NCBI GenBank assembly: GCA_029262095.1
Contig: JAJDAB010000051.1
Location: forward strand, 1-9,614
Reading direction: 5' to 3'
Length of the DNA: 9,614 nucleotides
DNA from: Candidatus Hydrogenedentota bacterium
GTDB lineage: Bacteria > Hydrogenedentota > Hydrogenedentia > Hydrogenedentales > SLHB01
Part shown: positions 1-6,612 of the stretch, one piece after another
Position numbering within the stretch: position 1 is the stretch's first letter
Layout of the letters: each line of letters opens with the position of its first letter
Program-made: the position numbers and the translations under genes
The notes under the pieces: model-generated
What the model was told of the DNA's origin: nothing
Databases searched by the model: none
Seen by the model: only the letters and a program-made list of their open reading frames with translations

Positions 1-601
1 CGAACAGGCCGACGCGGTTTCGCACGAGGCCCACACCAATTTTCGCCAGGTTCGTGCGTTGTATGCGGCGCGGGCGTTGGCGCTCGCGCACCGGGGCAAG
101 TTTAAGGAAGCGTTGCCGCTTTCGAACGTTAGTGTCGAGGGGCAGCCGCCACATTGGTATTCGCATTGCGTACGAGGCGAAATCTACCTCCGCATGAACG
201 AGTCGAACCGTCAATCGGCGCTGAGCCTCTTCGACGATGCGGTCGCGCTCACCGATGAGAAGTGGGAAGTGCATCTGATGTCGGGTTGGGCACTGCTCGA
301 CGCGGGGTGGCCTGCGTTGGCGGCTGGGCATCTCTCCGAATCGGCCCACTTGCGTCCGAGCGCGCCCAATACTTGGCTGTGTTTGGGTGATGCGTTTCAC
401 GAATTGCGGCTCTACGACCAGGCATTGTTCTATTATCAGCGCGTCACTGAACTCGAACCGCAACACGAACTCGGCATCAAACGACAGCAGGCCCTCGTCG
501 GCATACGTTTCGGTTTGCTTCGTGCGCTCGATCCCCGTCGGCTCGCAGGCAATTGGCGCGCCCGGTTCAACAAGGCCGTCGATCGTGAAATGGAATACTA
601 A
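1..601 (+). CDS. TPR-repeat protein, 3' part only (5' end outside window)
   Basis: The reading frame is open from base 2, with no stop before the window edge, so this is the C-terminal ~200 residues of a longer protein. The TTG at 59 is only an internal leucine. Four helix-pair repeats of about 34 residues can be seen, with the usual small/aromatic pattern. The clearest is the last one, running from NTWLCLGDAFHELRLYDQAL to ELEP (about bases 368-460). Earlier units begin near ALYAARALALAHRGKF, WYSHCVRGEIYLRM and WEVHLMSGWALLDAGW. A basic, non-repeat tail rich in Arg follows and ends in EMEY. TPR domains are protein-binding scaffolds; no catalytic domain is visible in this portion, so its role is unknown. 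The downstream gap of about 200 bp before purB suggests that it belongs to a separate upstream unit. Confidence 0.85.
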   Translation, partial: EQADAVSHEAHTNFRQVRALYAARALALAHRGKFKEALPLSNVSVEGQPPHWYSHCVRGEIYLRMNESNRQSALSLFDDAVALTDEKWEVHLMSGWALLDAGWPALAAGHLSESAHLRPSAPNTWLCLGDAFHELRLYDQALFYYQRVTELEPQHELGIKRQQALVGIRFGLLRALDPRRLAGNWRARFNKAVDREMEY

Positions 602-726
602 CCGCATTGATGCTGCTTTCCCTTCAAAGGCTTGCTATGCTGCTAGTGGCCATACCAGCCCTGAGTCGCATCCAACACCAAACGTAGCATTGAGTGGCGT
701 TCATGCCGAAAACACCCCAAAACGCG

Positions 727-791
727 CTTTGGCGTAGAGTGGTGATGTATTCTATTCGCCGTGCTCCGCCCAATGTTTGAATGCGCCAAAG
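727..791. repeat. Inverted repeat CTTTGGCG / CGCCAAAG upstream of purB
   Basis: CTTTGGCG at 727-734 is the exact reverse complement of CGCCAAAG at 784-791. The two arms are 49 bp apart, within the gap between the TPR gene and purB. A second short hairpin (CCAAA 717-721 with TTTGG 728-732) shares the left arm, so the two structures would exclude each other. A weak -10-like GATAAT (791-796) touches the right arm, but no good -35 stands 16-18 bp before it. This could be a regulator site or an RNA leader structure, or chance. The rest of 602-807 shows nothing else I can identify. Confidence 0.25.
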
Positions 792-813
792 ATAATCAAT
801 CGATTCCATGGAA

Positions 814-819
814 GAAGGA
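814..819 (+). promoter_or_regulatory. Ribosome binding site that favours the GTG start of purB
   Basis: GAAGGA lies 9 nt before the GTG at 829. The in-frame ATG at 808 has no purine-rich stretch in the bases before it (ATCAATCGATTCC). This site would fall inside the coding region if translation started at 808, so it argues for the GTG. Confidence 0.6.
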
Positions 820-828
820 ACCACGATA

Positions 829-2280
829 GTGTCCGATAGCGATTCTCAGAATAATGCCGTGTATTCATCGCCGCTCGTCGAGCGGTTCGCGACGCGTGAG
901 ATGAGCGAGTTATGGAGCGCGCAGCGCAAATTCTCGACGTGGCGCCGCTGTTGGTTGGCGCTTGCCGAAGCAGAGCAAGAGCTCGGCATCGATATCTCCG
1001 ATGCACAACTCGATGAGATGCGCGCTCACCTCGAAGACATCGACTTCGCAGCGGCGGGCCGATACGAATCCGAGTTTCGTCACGATGTTATGGCGCATGT
1101 CCATGCGTTCGGCGATGTCGCACCGAAGGCGAAACCGATCATCCATCTTGGGGCAACCAGTTGCTATGTCGGCGACAATACGGACTTGATCCTGCTGCGC
1201 GAAGGACTCGAACTGGTGCTCAAACAAGCTGTCAATGTCCTCACGCGTCTGAGAGATTTTGCAGTGAAATGGCGCGATTTGCCAACGCTCGGTTATACGC
1301 ATTACCAACCCGCGCAAGTGGTCACGGTCGGTAAACGTGCATGTCTCTGGACCCAGGACCTTATATTCGATATCGAAAATCTGGAACGGATGATTGAGCG
1401 ATTGCGATGCCGCGGCGTAAAAGGAACTACCGGTACCCAAGCGTCCTTTCTCAAGCTCTTTGACGGGGATGGCGAAAAAGTTAGCCAGTTGGACACCTTG
1501 GTGGCTAAGCGGCTTGGATTCGACGCCTCTTACCCCGTTACGGGACAGACCTACCCTCGAAAAGTCGATACGCTGGTGCTGCAAACCCTTGCGGGTATTG
1601 GGGAAAGCGTGCATAAGTTTGCGACGGACATGAGGCTCTTGGCCAACCTTAAAGAGATTGAGGAACCGTTTGGAAAGAAACAGATCGGTAGCTCGGCTAT
1701 GGCGTATAAGCGAAATCCAATGCGCTGTGAGCGGGCTTGTGCGCTGGGCCGCTTCTTGATGACGGCGTCGTTACACGGTGCGTTCACCACCGCGACGCAA
1801 TGGTTTGAACGAACACTTGATGACTCCGCGATTCGGCGGCTGAGTTTGCCCGAAGCGTTTCTCGCGGCAGATGCGTGCCTCAACCTCTACCTCAGCGTGA
1901 TGGAAGACCCTGCCGTATATCCGAAGGTAATCGAAAAACATCTACGCGCCGAACTCCCCTTCATGGCGACCGAGAATATTCTGATGGCATGTGTCCAGCG
2001 TGGAGGCGATCGGCAGGAATTGCACGAGGTTATTCGCCAACACTCGCAGGACGCCGCCCGCGTCGTGAAAGAAGAAGGACTGGATAACGACCTGCTAGAT
2101 CGGTTGGCGAGCGACACCGTGATCGGCATGACGCGTGACGAGATAGATGCGACGCTCGACCTATCCGCATTTGTCGGAAGAGCACCGGAGCAGGTCGACG
2201 AATTCTGCGCGGAACAGATCGACCCAATTCTGGCTCGACACGCGAGCTTGTTGGGTGCGGCGTCCGACGTGCGCGTGTAA
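829..2280 (+). CDS. purB: Adenylosuccinate lyase, eukaryote/human-type
   Basis: PurB cleaves SAICAR to AICAR and adenylosuccinate to AMP, releasing fumarate each time, in the cytoplasm as a homotetramer. With the GTG start the protein has 483 residues, close to the human enzyme (about 484) and longer than many bacterial PurB proteins (about 430-456). Numbered from the GTG, motifs in order are RHDVMAHVH (84-92), GATSCYVGDN (108-117), THYQPAQ with the likely acid His158 (157-163), GVKGTTGTQASFL (196-208), and the superfamily signature loop GSSAMAYKRNP (287-297) with the likely catalytic Ser288/289. YPKVIE and ELPFMATEN follow near residues 364-383. These stretches match human ADSL, recalled from memory, almost word for word. 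The ATG at 808 would add seven residues (490 aa) but lacks a Shine-Dalgarno. The stop lies 9 bp before the lipid kinase, so co-transcription is likely. All active-site motifs are intact. Confidence 0.97.
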   Translation: MSDSDSQNNAVYSSPLVERFATREMSELWSAQRKFSTWRRCWLALAEAEQELGIDISDAQLDEMRAHLEDIDFAAAGRYESEFRHDVMAHVHAFGDVAPKAKPIIHLGATSCYVGDNTDLILLREGLELVLKQAVNVLTRLRDFAVKWRDLPTLGYTHYQPAQVVTVGKRACLWTQDLIFDIENLERMIERLRCRGVKGTTGTQASFLKLFDGDGEKVSQLDTLVAKRLGFDASYPVTGQTYPRKVDTLVLQTLAGIGESVHKFATDMRLLANLKEIEEPFGKKQIGSSAMAYKRNPMRCERACALGRFLMTASLHGAFTTATQWFERTLDDSAIRRLSLPEAFLAADACLNLYLSVMEDPAVYPKVIEKHLRAELPFMATENILMACVQRGGDRQELHEVIRQHSQDAARVVKEEGLDNDLLDRLASDTVIGMTRDEIDATLDLSAFVGRAPEQVDEFCAEQIDPILARHASLLGAASDVRV

Positions 2281-2289
2281 CTCATAGTC

Positions 2290-3240
2290 GTGTCGGGATC
2301 CGTGAAGACAGTAGTCGTACTGAATCCATTTGCCGCCAATGGACGGGCAGGCAAGCGCTGGGCCGCAATCGAACCGAGGATACGCAACGTCTTGGGGGAT
2401 TATTCGCTGCTTCGCACGGAACGCCCGTGGCATGCAGCACAACTCGTACGCCAAGCCTTGCGCGATGGAACCGAATTAATTGTGAGTGTGGGCGGAGATG
2501 GCACGCATCACGAAGTGGTTAACGGGTTCTTTGATGGCTACATGACAATCAACCCGGCTGCCCGGCTGGCCGTGTTTCCCGAAGGGACAGGATCGGATTT
2601 TGTGAGGACGTTGGGCCTGCGCAAGCCGGAAGCGGCGCTGGATGTCTTGGCCGCTGGTCATACGGAAATGATCGACATCGGTCGTGTCACCTATTCTTTA
2701 CCCGTGAATGGCACAAACGTGCGCTATTTCTTGAATGTCGCGGACTTCGGAGTAGGCGGTGCCGTGGCGGTGCGAACACAAACGCAGACGAAACGATTCG
2801 GCTCGTTTGCCACTTTCCTGTATGCGGTGATCCGAACCTTGTTGACGTTCCGATCCCCGTTTGTGCGCATGCAAATCGACGGCGAAATTGTCAAGCAGAA
2901 GACGCTTAACGTCATCATCGCGAACGGCCAGTATTACGGCGGTGGAATACATGTGGCCCGAGAAGCGCGGCTATCCGGCGGACAATTCGAAGTGTACGTG
3001 ATCAATGACCTGAGCGTGCTTACGGCGCTTGTCAACTTGCGGCATTTTTACTCGGGAAAGTACGTCGAATTGGATCACTTGGTGAAGCGGTTCACCGCTC
3101 GCAGAGTCGTGGCGCAATCGGATGAGCGCGTGCTCCTCGATCTTGACGGTGAGCAGCCGGGGCAGTTGCCCTGTGAAGTAGACATTTTGCCAGCGGCTTT
3201 GCGTGTGGTCGTACCGGAAGGGCATCCGGCGCTGAGATAG
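2290..3240 (+). CDS. Diacylglycerol kinase / YegS-family lipid kinase
   Basis: This is a 316-residue soluble protein of the DAGK-catalytic family, which transfers phosphate from ATP to a lipid hydroxyl such as diacylglycerol or undecaprenol at the inner membrane face. Hallmarks in order are NPFAANGRAGKRW (12-24), the nucleotide loop VGGDGTHHEVVNG (67-79), FPEGTGSDFVRTL (96-108), FLNVADFGVGGAVA (147-160), ANGQYYGGGIHVA (211-223) and the late acidic LDGE (285-288). Length and order fit YegS/DgkB-type enzymes (about 290-320 residues). The exact lipid cannot be read from sequence; sphingosine-kinase-like or other diacylglycerol-kinase-like activities are possible. The start is GTG with no clear Shine-Dalgarno. 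A second GTG at 2302 would remove four residues and fits equally well. It begins 9 bp after purB, so it is probably translated from the same message; I see no metabolic link between the two. Confidence 0.92.
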   Translation: MSGSVKTVVVLNPFAANGRAGKRWAAIEPRIRNVLGDYSLLRTERPWHAAQLVRQALRDGTELIVSVGGDGTHHEVVNGFFDGYMTINPAARLAVFPEGTGSDFVRTLGLRKPEAALDVLAAGHTEMIDIGRVTYSLPVNGTNVRYFLNVADFGVGGAVAVRTQTQTKRFGSFATFLYAVIRTLLTFRSPFVRMQIDGEIVKQKTLNVIIANGQYYGGGIHVAREARLSGGQFEVYVINDLSVLTALVNLRHFYSGKYVELDHLVKRFTARRVVAQSDERVLLDLDGEQPGQLPCEVDILPAALRVVVPEGHPALR

Positions 3241-3255
3241 CGACCGTCGTAGCTA

Positions 3256-3267
3256 CTGAGGACTCAG
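3256..3267. repeat. Short palindrome CTGAG-GA-CTCAG after the lipid kinase
   Basis: Two 5-bp arms (3256-3260 and 3263-3267) flank a 2-nt centre, 16 bp after the lipid kinase stop. No run of T follows and the loop is too small for a normal hairpin, so I do not call it a terminator. Confidence 0.3.
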
Positions 3268-3287
3268 GGCGTTGCAGATTTCCATCG

Positions 3288-3365
3288 ATGCCGAGTAAGC
3301 CTGATCTGGCCCACTCTGATCCGATTGATACCGAGTAGATGCCTCGACTTCGCTCGGCATGACAT
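3288..3365. repeat. Intergenic repeat-like element with CTTCGCTCGGCATGACAT end
   Basis: ATGCCGAG (3288-3295) and CTCGGCAT (3353-3360) are perfect 8-bp inverted arms. An imperfect direct copy, GATACCGAGTAG (3327-3338), follows GATGCCGAGTAA (3287-3298), and its CCGAG (3331-3335) can also pair with CTCGG (3353-3357). The segment 3338-3365 (GATGCCTCGAC then TTCGCTCGGCATGACAT) is, from memory, a close variant of a motif that recurs between genes in many environmental bacteria. On the minus strand it reads ATGTCATGCCGAGCGAAG. It lies between two convergent genes. The foldback could serve as a weak terminator or mRNA 3' end, but no T tract follows. Confidence 0.55.
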
Positions 3366-3415
3366 CTTTGACGTAGGCATTTGGAATTTGCGAAATGGGG
3401 GCAGTTGATCCCGTT

Positions 3416-3442
3416 CCTCTGTGGTCTCTGTGAACTCTGTGG
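3416..3442. repeat. Three 9-bp tandem units of the CTCTGTGG type
   Basis: Three head-to-tail 9-mers can be read: CCTCTGTGG (3416-3424), TCTCTGTGA (3425-3433) and ACTCTGTGG (3434-3442), sharing the core CTCTGTG. CTAAGTAA follows. The minus strand reads TTAGCCACAGAG then TTCACAGAG and ACCACAGAGG, starting 7 nt after the stop of the UAP1-like gene. From memory, CACAGAG-rich tandem elements of this kind occur in intergenic regions of many environmental bacterial genomes. Their function is unknown to me. Confidence 0.6.
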
Positions 3443-3453
3443 CTAAGTAATCG

Positions 3454-4884
3454 TTATACGGGAGATGTGCCGTTGGCTCCGATGGAAACGTCTCCATTCC
3501 CGGCGACGGCCAAGTCCCCCACTTTTGCAAGGAATTCTTCTTTGGTCAGCGCGAATTCCGGATTGATCTCAATATCGATCGCCACGCTTCCAGTGGCATC
3601 TCTGGGGACCTTAAATCCGGCTTCTTCGAGCCACTCCGCCCAGTATTCACGCATCGTTGCTCGTGCGCCTTGGACGCTGTTGTCGCCCTCGAACTGCTTA
3701 ATCGGTGTGTATTCGCCGGGGCCGGGAATCTCTAGTGCAACGGGGTCGTGCTTCACAAAACGGAGCGCGTCGAATATGAACGTCTCAAATTTGTAGCCGT
3801 TCGGTTGATCCGGTTGGATTACGATTCCCGATTCGTCGATGTAGGGAATCTTCTTGTGGGCCAGATGCCAGGGGAACCGATCGAAGTGCTCGCAGATCTC
3901 TTCTACAAAACCGACATCGAGAACATGAATTGCTGGATTTCCAGCGTCGCAAATCACGTTGCCTTCCGCGTCTGTTTCGAGAAGCTGCGGGTAAATGTCT
4001 AGCTCGGAGTATTCGATGGTCCGGTGTTCTCCGTCGCATAGGACGTGTACGCCCACGGACTCTCTGGGGCGCAGTTTCCGGTGAATCTTCGACGACATCT
4101 GACCGCCACCGAGGATGTGATACCCAATAAAATAGGGGTCGGCCACGCGCGCGGCCCAGTTATCGACCTGGAAATAGCTGAGCGTATCAATGCCGCGACT
4201 ACGCGCGTCCTCGAGCATCCCGTTGTCCCGCATGGCGAGATACGTGCCACCATGACCGTTGGGGTTCATGGCAAGCCGACCTTTGGCTTCGAGCATGAAT
4301 TTCCCGTTGTCGTCGACGCAGGGCACCATGCTTTGCGTAAAGAAAAATATCTGTGACGCGTCTAATCCAAAGTGATTGTGCTCCTTGAAAAATAATTCGG
4401 ACGCGGCTTTGTTCGTATCGCTAACCATGATGTACCAGGGCAAGGTGCAACCGTACCGGAGTTGCAAATTGTGAATCTTGTTCGCGTGCGCGGCGAACAG
4501 GGAATCTTTGGAGAGCGGGCCGATGGGATACGCCCCTTTTGGCCCATCGAAACCGAGTCGGGTACCCTGACCACCCGCGACGAGCAACAAACCAACACGT
4601 CCATGCCATAGGGCCTCCTCCCCCGCACTCAATGCCTCCTGCGCATCGGGACGAGCGGGATCGACTTGCGGAATCGTCGGGACGGATCTAATTTCGGTGA
4701 AAGCTTCCGGTTCAGGTTCTGGGAAAATCCACTCGTCGGAAAGACGTTTCATGAGGGGTAGATCGATAGATTCTATCTGAGCAGCCAACTCGGATTTTTC
4801 CGTCTGATTCAAGTCTTCCCAAAACCGCACCACATGGTCCTGGTCATATTCCTTCAATCGTGCGCTAAGTTGGTCTATTTCCAT
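3454..4884 (-). CDS. UDPGP-family UDP-sugar pyrophosphorylase, UAP1/AGX-like
   Basis: This 476-residue cytoplasmic nucleotidyltransferase would join UTP and a sugar-1-phosphate to give a UDP-sugar and PPi. Seen in order: the nucleotide loop LVAGGQGTRLG (101-111) with PKGAYPIG (115-122), PWYIMVSD (149-156), the uridine/sugar motif MNPNGHGGTY (206-215), FQVDNWAARVADP (238-250), VGVHVLCDGEHRTIEYSEL (277-295), GNPAIH (315-320), KKIPYID (344-350) and QPNGYKFETFIFDALRF (360-376). These parallel human UAP1 (LAGGQGTRLG, PNGNGG, VDN, KKIPYVD, KPNGIKMEKFVFD), and the length is near its ~505-522. By resemblance the substrate is most likely GlcNAc-1-P, but GalNAc-1-P or glucose-1-P remains possible. The bacterial enzyme GlmU is unrelated in layout. 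The start is ATG with a weak GAGAAAG 4 nt upstream. It overlaps the CxxC gene by 20 bp, so translational coupling is likely, and it is the last gene of the minus-strand unit. Confidence 0.92.
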   Translation of the reverse strand: MEIDQLSARLKEYDQDHVVRFWEDLNQTEKSELAAQIESIDLPLMKRLSDEWIFPEPEPEAFTEIRSVPTIPQVDPARPDAQEALSAGEEALWHGRVGLLLVAGGQGTRLGFDGPKGAYPIGPLSKDSLFAAHANKIHNLQLRYGCTLPWYIMVSDTNKAASELFFKEHNHFGLDASQIFFFTQSMVPCVDDNGKFMLEAKGRLAMNPNGHGGTYLAMRDNGMLEDARSRGIDTLSYFQVDNWAARVADPYFIGYHILGGGQMSSKIHRKLRPRESVGVHVLCDGEHRTIEYSELDIYPQLLETDAEGNVICDAGNPAIHVLDVGFVEEICEHFDRFPWHLAHKKIPYIDESGIVIQPDQPNGYKFETFIFDALRFVKHDPVALEIPGPGEYTPIKQFEGDNSVQGARATMREYWAEWLEEAGFKVPRDATGSVAIDIEINPEFALTKEEFLAKVGDLAVAGNGDVSIGANGTSPV

Positions 4885-5308
4885 GTCGCTTTCTCGATGC
4901 GTTTATTCGTTTGGGACGTGGCGGCGGCGTTGGCGCACTCTCGGCCCGTGATTCCATTTCTCGTCGCTGTTTTTGATTCGGCAGAAGACCCGGCGCGGCG
5001 CCTTCCATCAGTTCAAATTTTGAGCCACACCCATCGCAGATCCCATACTCAAAACCTGGATGCTCCAGGAATTCTTGGCACCGCGGACAAGTCGGCTGGT
5101 TTTGGGCGTAAAGCTCCGCCACGTTCTCGAATGGTAATGCGCAGCACATACACTGGGCCAGCGGGCGCATTCGAGCCCACGCTTTGGTGAATGCGTGATC
5201 GCCGCGGCACACGCGGCAATACGCTTGTTTCGCGAGGAGCGGCCTGACTTCTTCCTGTTCGGATGATTGCGCCTGCTGATTCCCCCGATTCCTTCGAAAA
5301 AGCCCCAC
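4865..5308 (-). CDS. Small protein with four CxxC pairs, probable double zinc ribbon
   Basis: This is a 147-residue protein I cannot assign to a named family. It has four Cys-x-x-Cys pairs: C31/C34 (CRVC), C53/C56 (CMCC, with an extra C55), C74/C77 (CPRC) and C91/C94 (CDGC). They are spaced about 17-22 residues apart, as expected for two zinc ribbons. The N-terminus is short and basic (GLFRRNRGN) and the C-terminus is a Pro/Arg/Lys tail (PTPPPRPKRINASRKRHGNRP), a composition that could bind nucleic acid or an acidic partner. There is no signal peptide or membrane segment, so it is probably cytoplasmic. The start is GTG. A small palindrome, GATAC-TC-GTATC (5309-5320), sits directly before it on the plus-strand coordinates and could affect initiation. 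It lies 26 bp after the DUF1573 gene and overlaps the UAP1-like gene by 20 bp, so it belongs to the unit. Function unknown. Confidence 0.85.
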   Translation of the reverse strand: MGLFRRNRGNQQAQSSEQEEVRPLLAKQAYCRVCRGDHAFTKAWARMRPLAQCMCCALPFENVAELYAQNQPTCPRCQEFLEHPGFEYGICDGCGSKFELMEGAAPGLLPNQKQRREMESRAESAPTPPPRPKRINASRKRHGNRPT

Positions 5309-5334
5309 GATACTCGTATCCGCCCTATATTGCG

Positions 5335-6576
5335 CTAGTTGGCCGGGGAACGAACATTGACTCGCACGCCGAGCTTGTGTTCAAACGTTCGGCCGTCTTC
5401 AGCAACAATGTTGAGCCTCACTGCCGCTGACTTGGGTCCAGTCGGTGCTTCCGGGTCAACGGTGACGTTGATGGTCGCGGATTTCGAATCGTCGGACGGT
5501 ACGGCCACCGCGCTAAACCATGGACCTTCTATCTCAACATCACTTACGGTAAACGGTTTCTCCGACACAATATTCGCGCTGCCAACCTCCGTTTGCCCCT
5601 GGACCAATCTGCGATTGGTAACGACTTCGGGTACGACGCGAAAAAACGATGTAATCTGTGCGGCGAATGAGCAGTGCAAGCTGTCGAGGCGATCCACAGA
5701 TGTTTGAATTTCATAGTACCCATTGAAAGCGCCTTCGGGCAGACTTGGTGAGAGTGCGATCTCAATCACCCATTCGGCTTTGTCCGGGGACTGCCATTGT
5801 TCCTGCGCGCGCTTGATAAGCCTCAGATCGAACGTCGGGATCATCTTGTCCCCGGCTGCGACGGACATCCCTGGTAATGCGGGCATGACCGCGTTGCCGG
5901 TCGGACGTACGCCTTGCACATCGAAAGGTTCATCGGTCACTTGACGCAAGAGGATTGTTGCCTTGTGAGTCAAACCCCGCTCGACGGATCCAAAATCGTA
6001 TTTTGTTTCCGAGAGTTCAAATTCGGGCTTAATGTGCGATGTGACATCAAGCATGATCTGGGGCTGAGATGGATCATTGGACCAAATCGTCAACGTCTTT
6101 GTCGCTTCCCAGCCATTGATTCGATACGGGTCGATTTCGATATACATCGGACGGACCTGACCTGGCGGAATGGTGAGGAGGGGCCCGGATACAGGCTCCC
6201 GGCTCTCGCTGAAAAACGCCATGGTGCACGCACAGGTGGTTTGAACCTGCTTGATGACCAGAGGGCGCTCACCGGCATTCGTAATCATGAACTCGCGAAC
6301 GGACTTTTCTTTGTTACTCAGCTCGCCCAGGTCCACTTCGTTGGTGGGAAAAACGATCTTCGGCGGCGATTTCTCCGGATCGTCGTCGATACCCGGCACC
6401 AATCCTTGACCGGCGCTTCCCATCGGCGCAGGACTTTCAGCGACACTATCGTAGAATCCCGGATCGCCTACATCGACGCGGCCATCAACTGTACTCGCTC
6501 TTGAAATCGCAAAGAAAACAAATAGGGATACGCCCAAAATGCCTGCGAAAATAATGTGAATGCCTCGAATTCGCAT
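5335..6576 (-). CDS. Membrane-anchored DUF1573 protein (copy A)
   Basis: This is a 413-residue protein with an N-terminal hydrophobic helix (about 6-24) after MRIRG, acting as signal anchor or signal peptide, so the rest should be in the periplasm or outside. A Pro/Gly/Asp-rich stretch (30-72) is followed by a DUF1573 Ig-like domain (about 74-180): VDLGELSNKEKSVREF, ITNAGERPLVIKQV, then TTCACT with the paired C115 and C117, and PPGQ plus IEIDPYRINGWEATKTLTIWSNDP. A second similar sandwich domain (about 184-330, starting PEFELSETKYDFGSV) lacks the CxC, and a third all-beta region starts near FFRVVPE. The family has no established function. The start is an ATG with AAGG 10 nt upstream. It is 36 bp after its paralog and 26 bp before the CxxC gene. 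The extra length over copy B is mostly the Pro/Gly-rich linker and inserts. Confidence 0.93.
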   Translation of the reverse strand: MRIRGIHIIFAGILGVSLFVFFAISRASTVDGRVDVGDPGFYDSVAESPAPMGSAGQGLVPGIDDDPEKSPPKIVFPTNEVDLGELSNKEKSVREFMITNAGERPLVIKQVQTTCACTMAFFSESREPVSGPLLTIPPGQVRPMYIEIDPYRINGWEATKTLTIWSNDPSQPQIMLDVTSHIKPEFELSETKYDFGSVERGLTHKATILLRQVTDEPFDVQGVRPTGNAVMPALPGMSVAAGDKMIPTFDLRLIKRAQEQWQSPDKAEWVIEIALSPSLPEGAFNGYYEIQTSVDRLDSLHCSFAAQITSFFRVVPEVVTNRRLVQGQTEVGSANIVSEKPFTVSDVEIEGPWFSAVAVPSDDSKSATINVTVDPEAPTGPKSAAVRLNIVAEDGRTFEHKLGVRVNVRSPAN

Positions 6577-6612
6577 AATGAAAATACCTTGATCGTACCT
6601 ACAACGGCTGTC

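Noticed and set aside
59..61. TTG as the true start of the left-hand TPR gene
   Set aside because: The frame is open to the window edge and the upstream residues continue the same helical pattern, so the gene starts outside.
624..824. 66-codon minus-strand frame upstream of purB
   Set aside because: No ribosome site or recognisable motif; it fills an ordinary gap and overlaps the purB leader.
910..1614. 234-codon open frame on the minus strand
   Set aside because: It lies wholly opposite purB, whose motifs are intact along this stretch. The translation has no recognisable domain.
1887..2387. 166-codon open frame on the minus strand across the purB / lipid kinase junction
   Set aside because: Ser/Arg-rich antisense translation with no family features; both plus-strand genes are well supported.
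3256..3267. Intrinsic terminator of the purB-lipid kinase unit
   Set aside because: Two-nucleotide loop, only 5-bp arms, and no following T run.
3416..3442. CRISPR array
   Set aside because: The units are 9 bp with no spacers, far too short for CRISPR repeats, and no cas gene is near.
3264..3530. 88-codon minus-strand frame in the convergent gap
   Set aside because: It translates the two repeat-like elements (giving strings such as ATEFTETTEE and CRAKSRH) and overlaps the end of the UAP1-like gene; a typical false gene call.
5914..6504. 196-codon open frame on the plus strand
   Set aside because: Antisense to the DUF1573 copy A gene; no domain pattern, and the minus-strand gene is clearly the real one.
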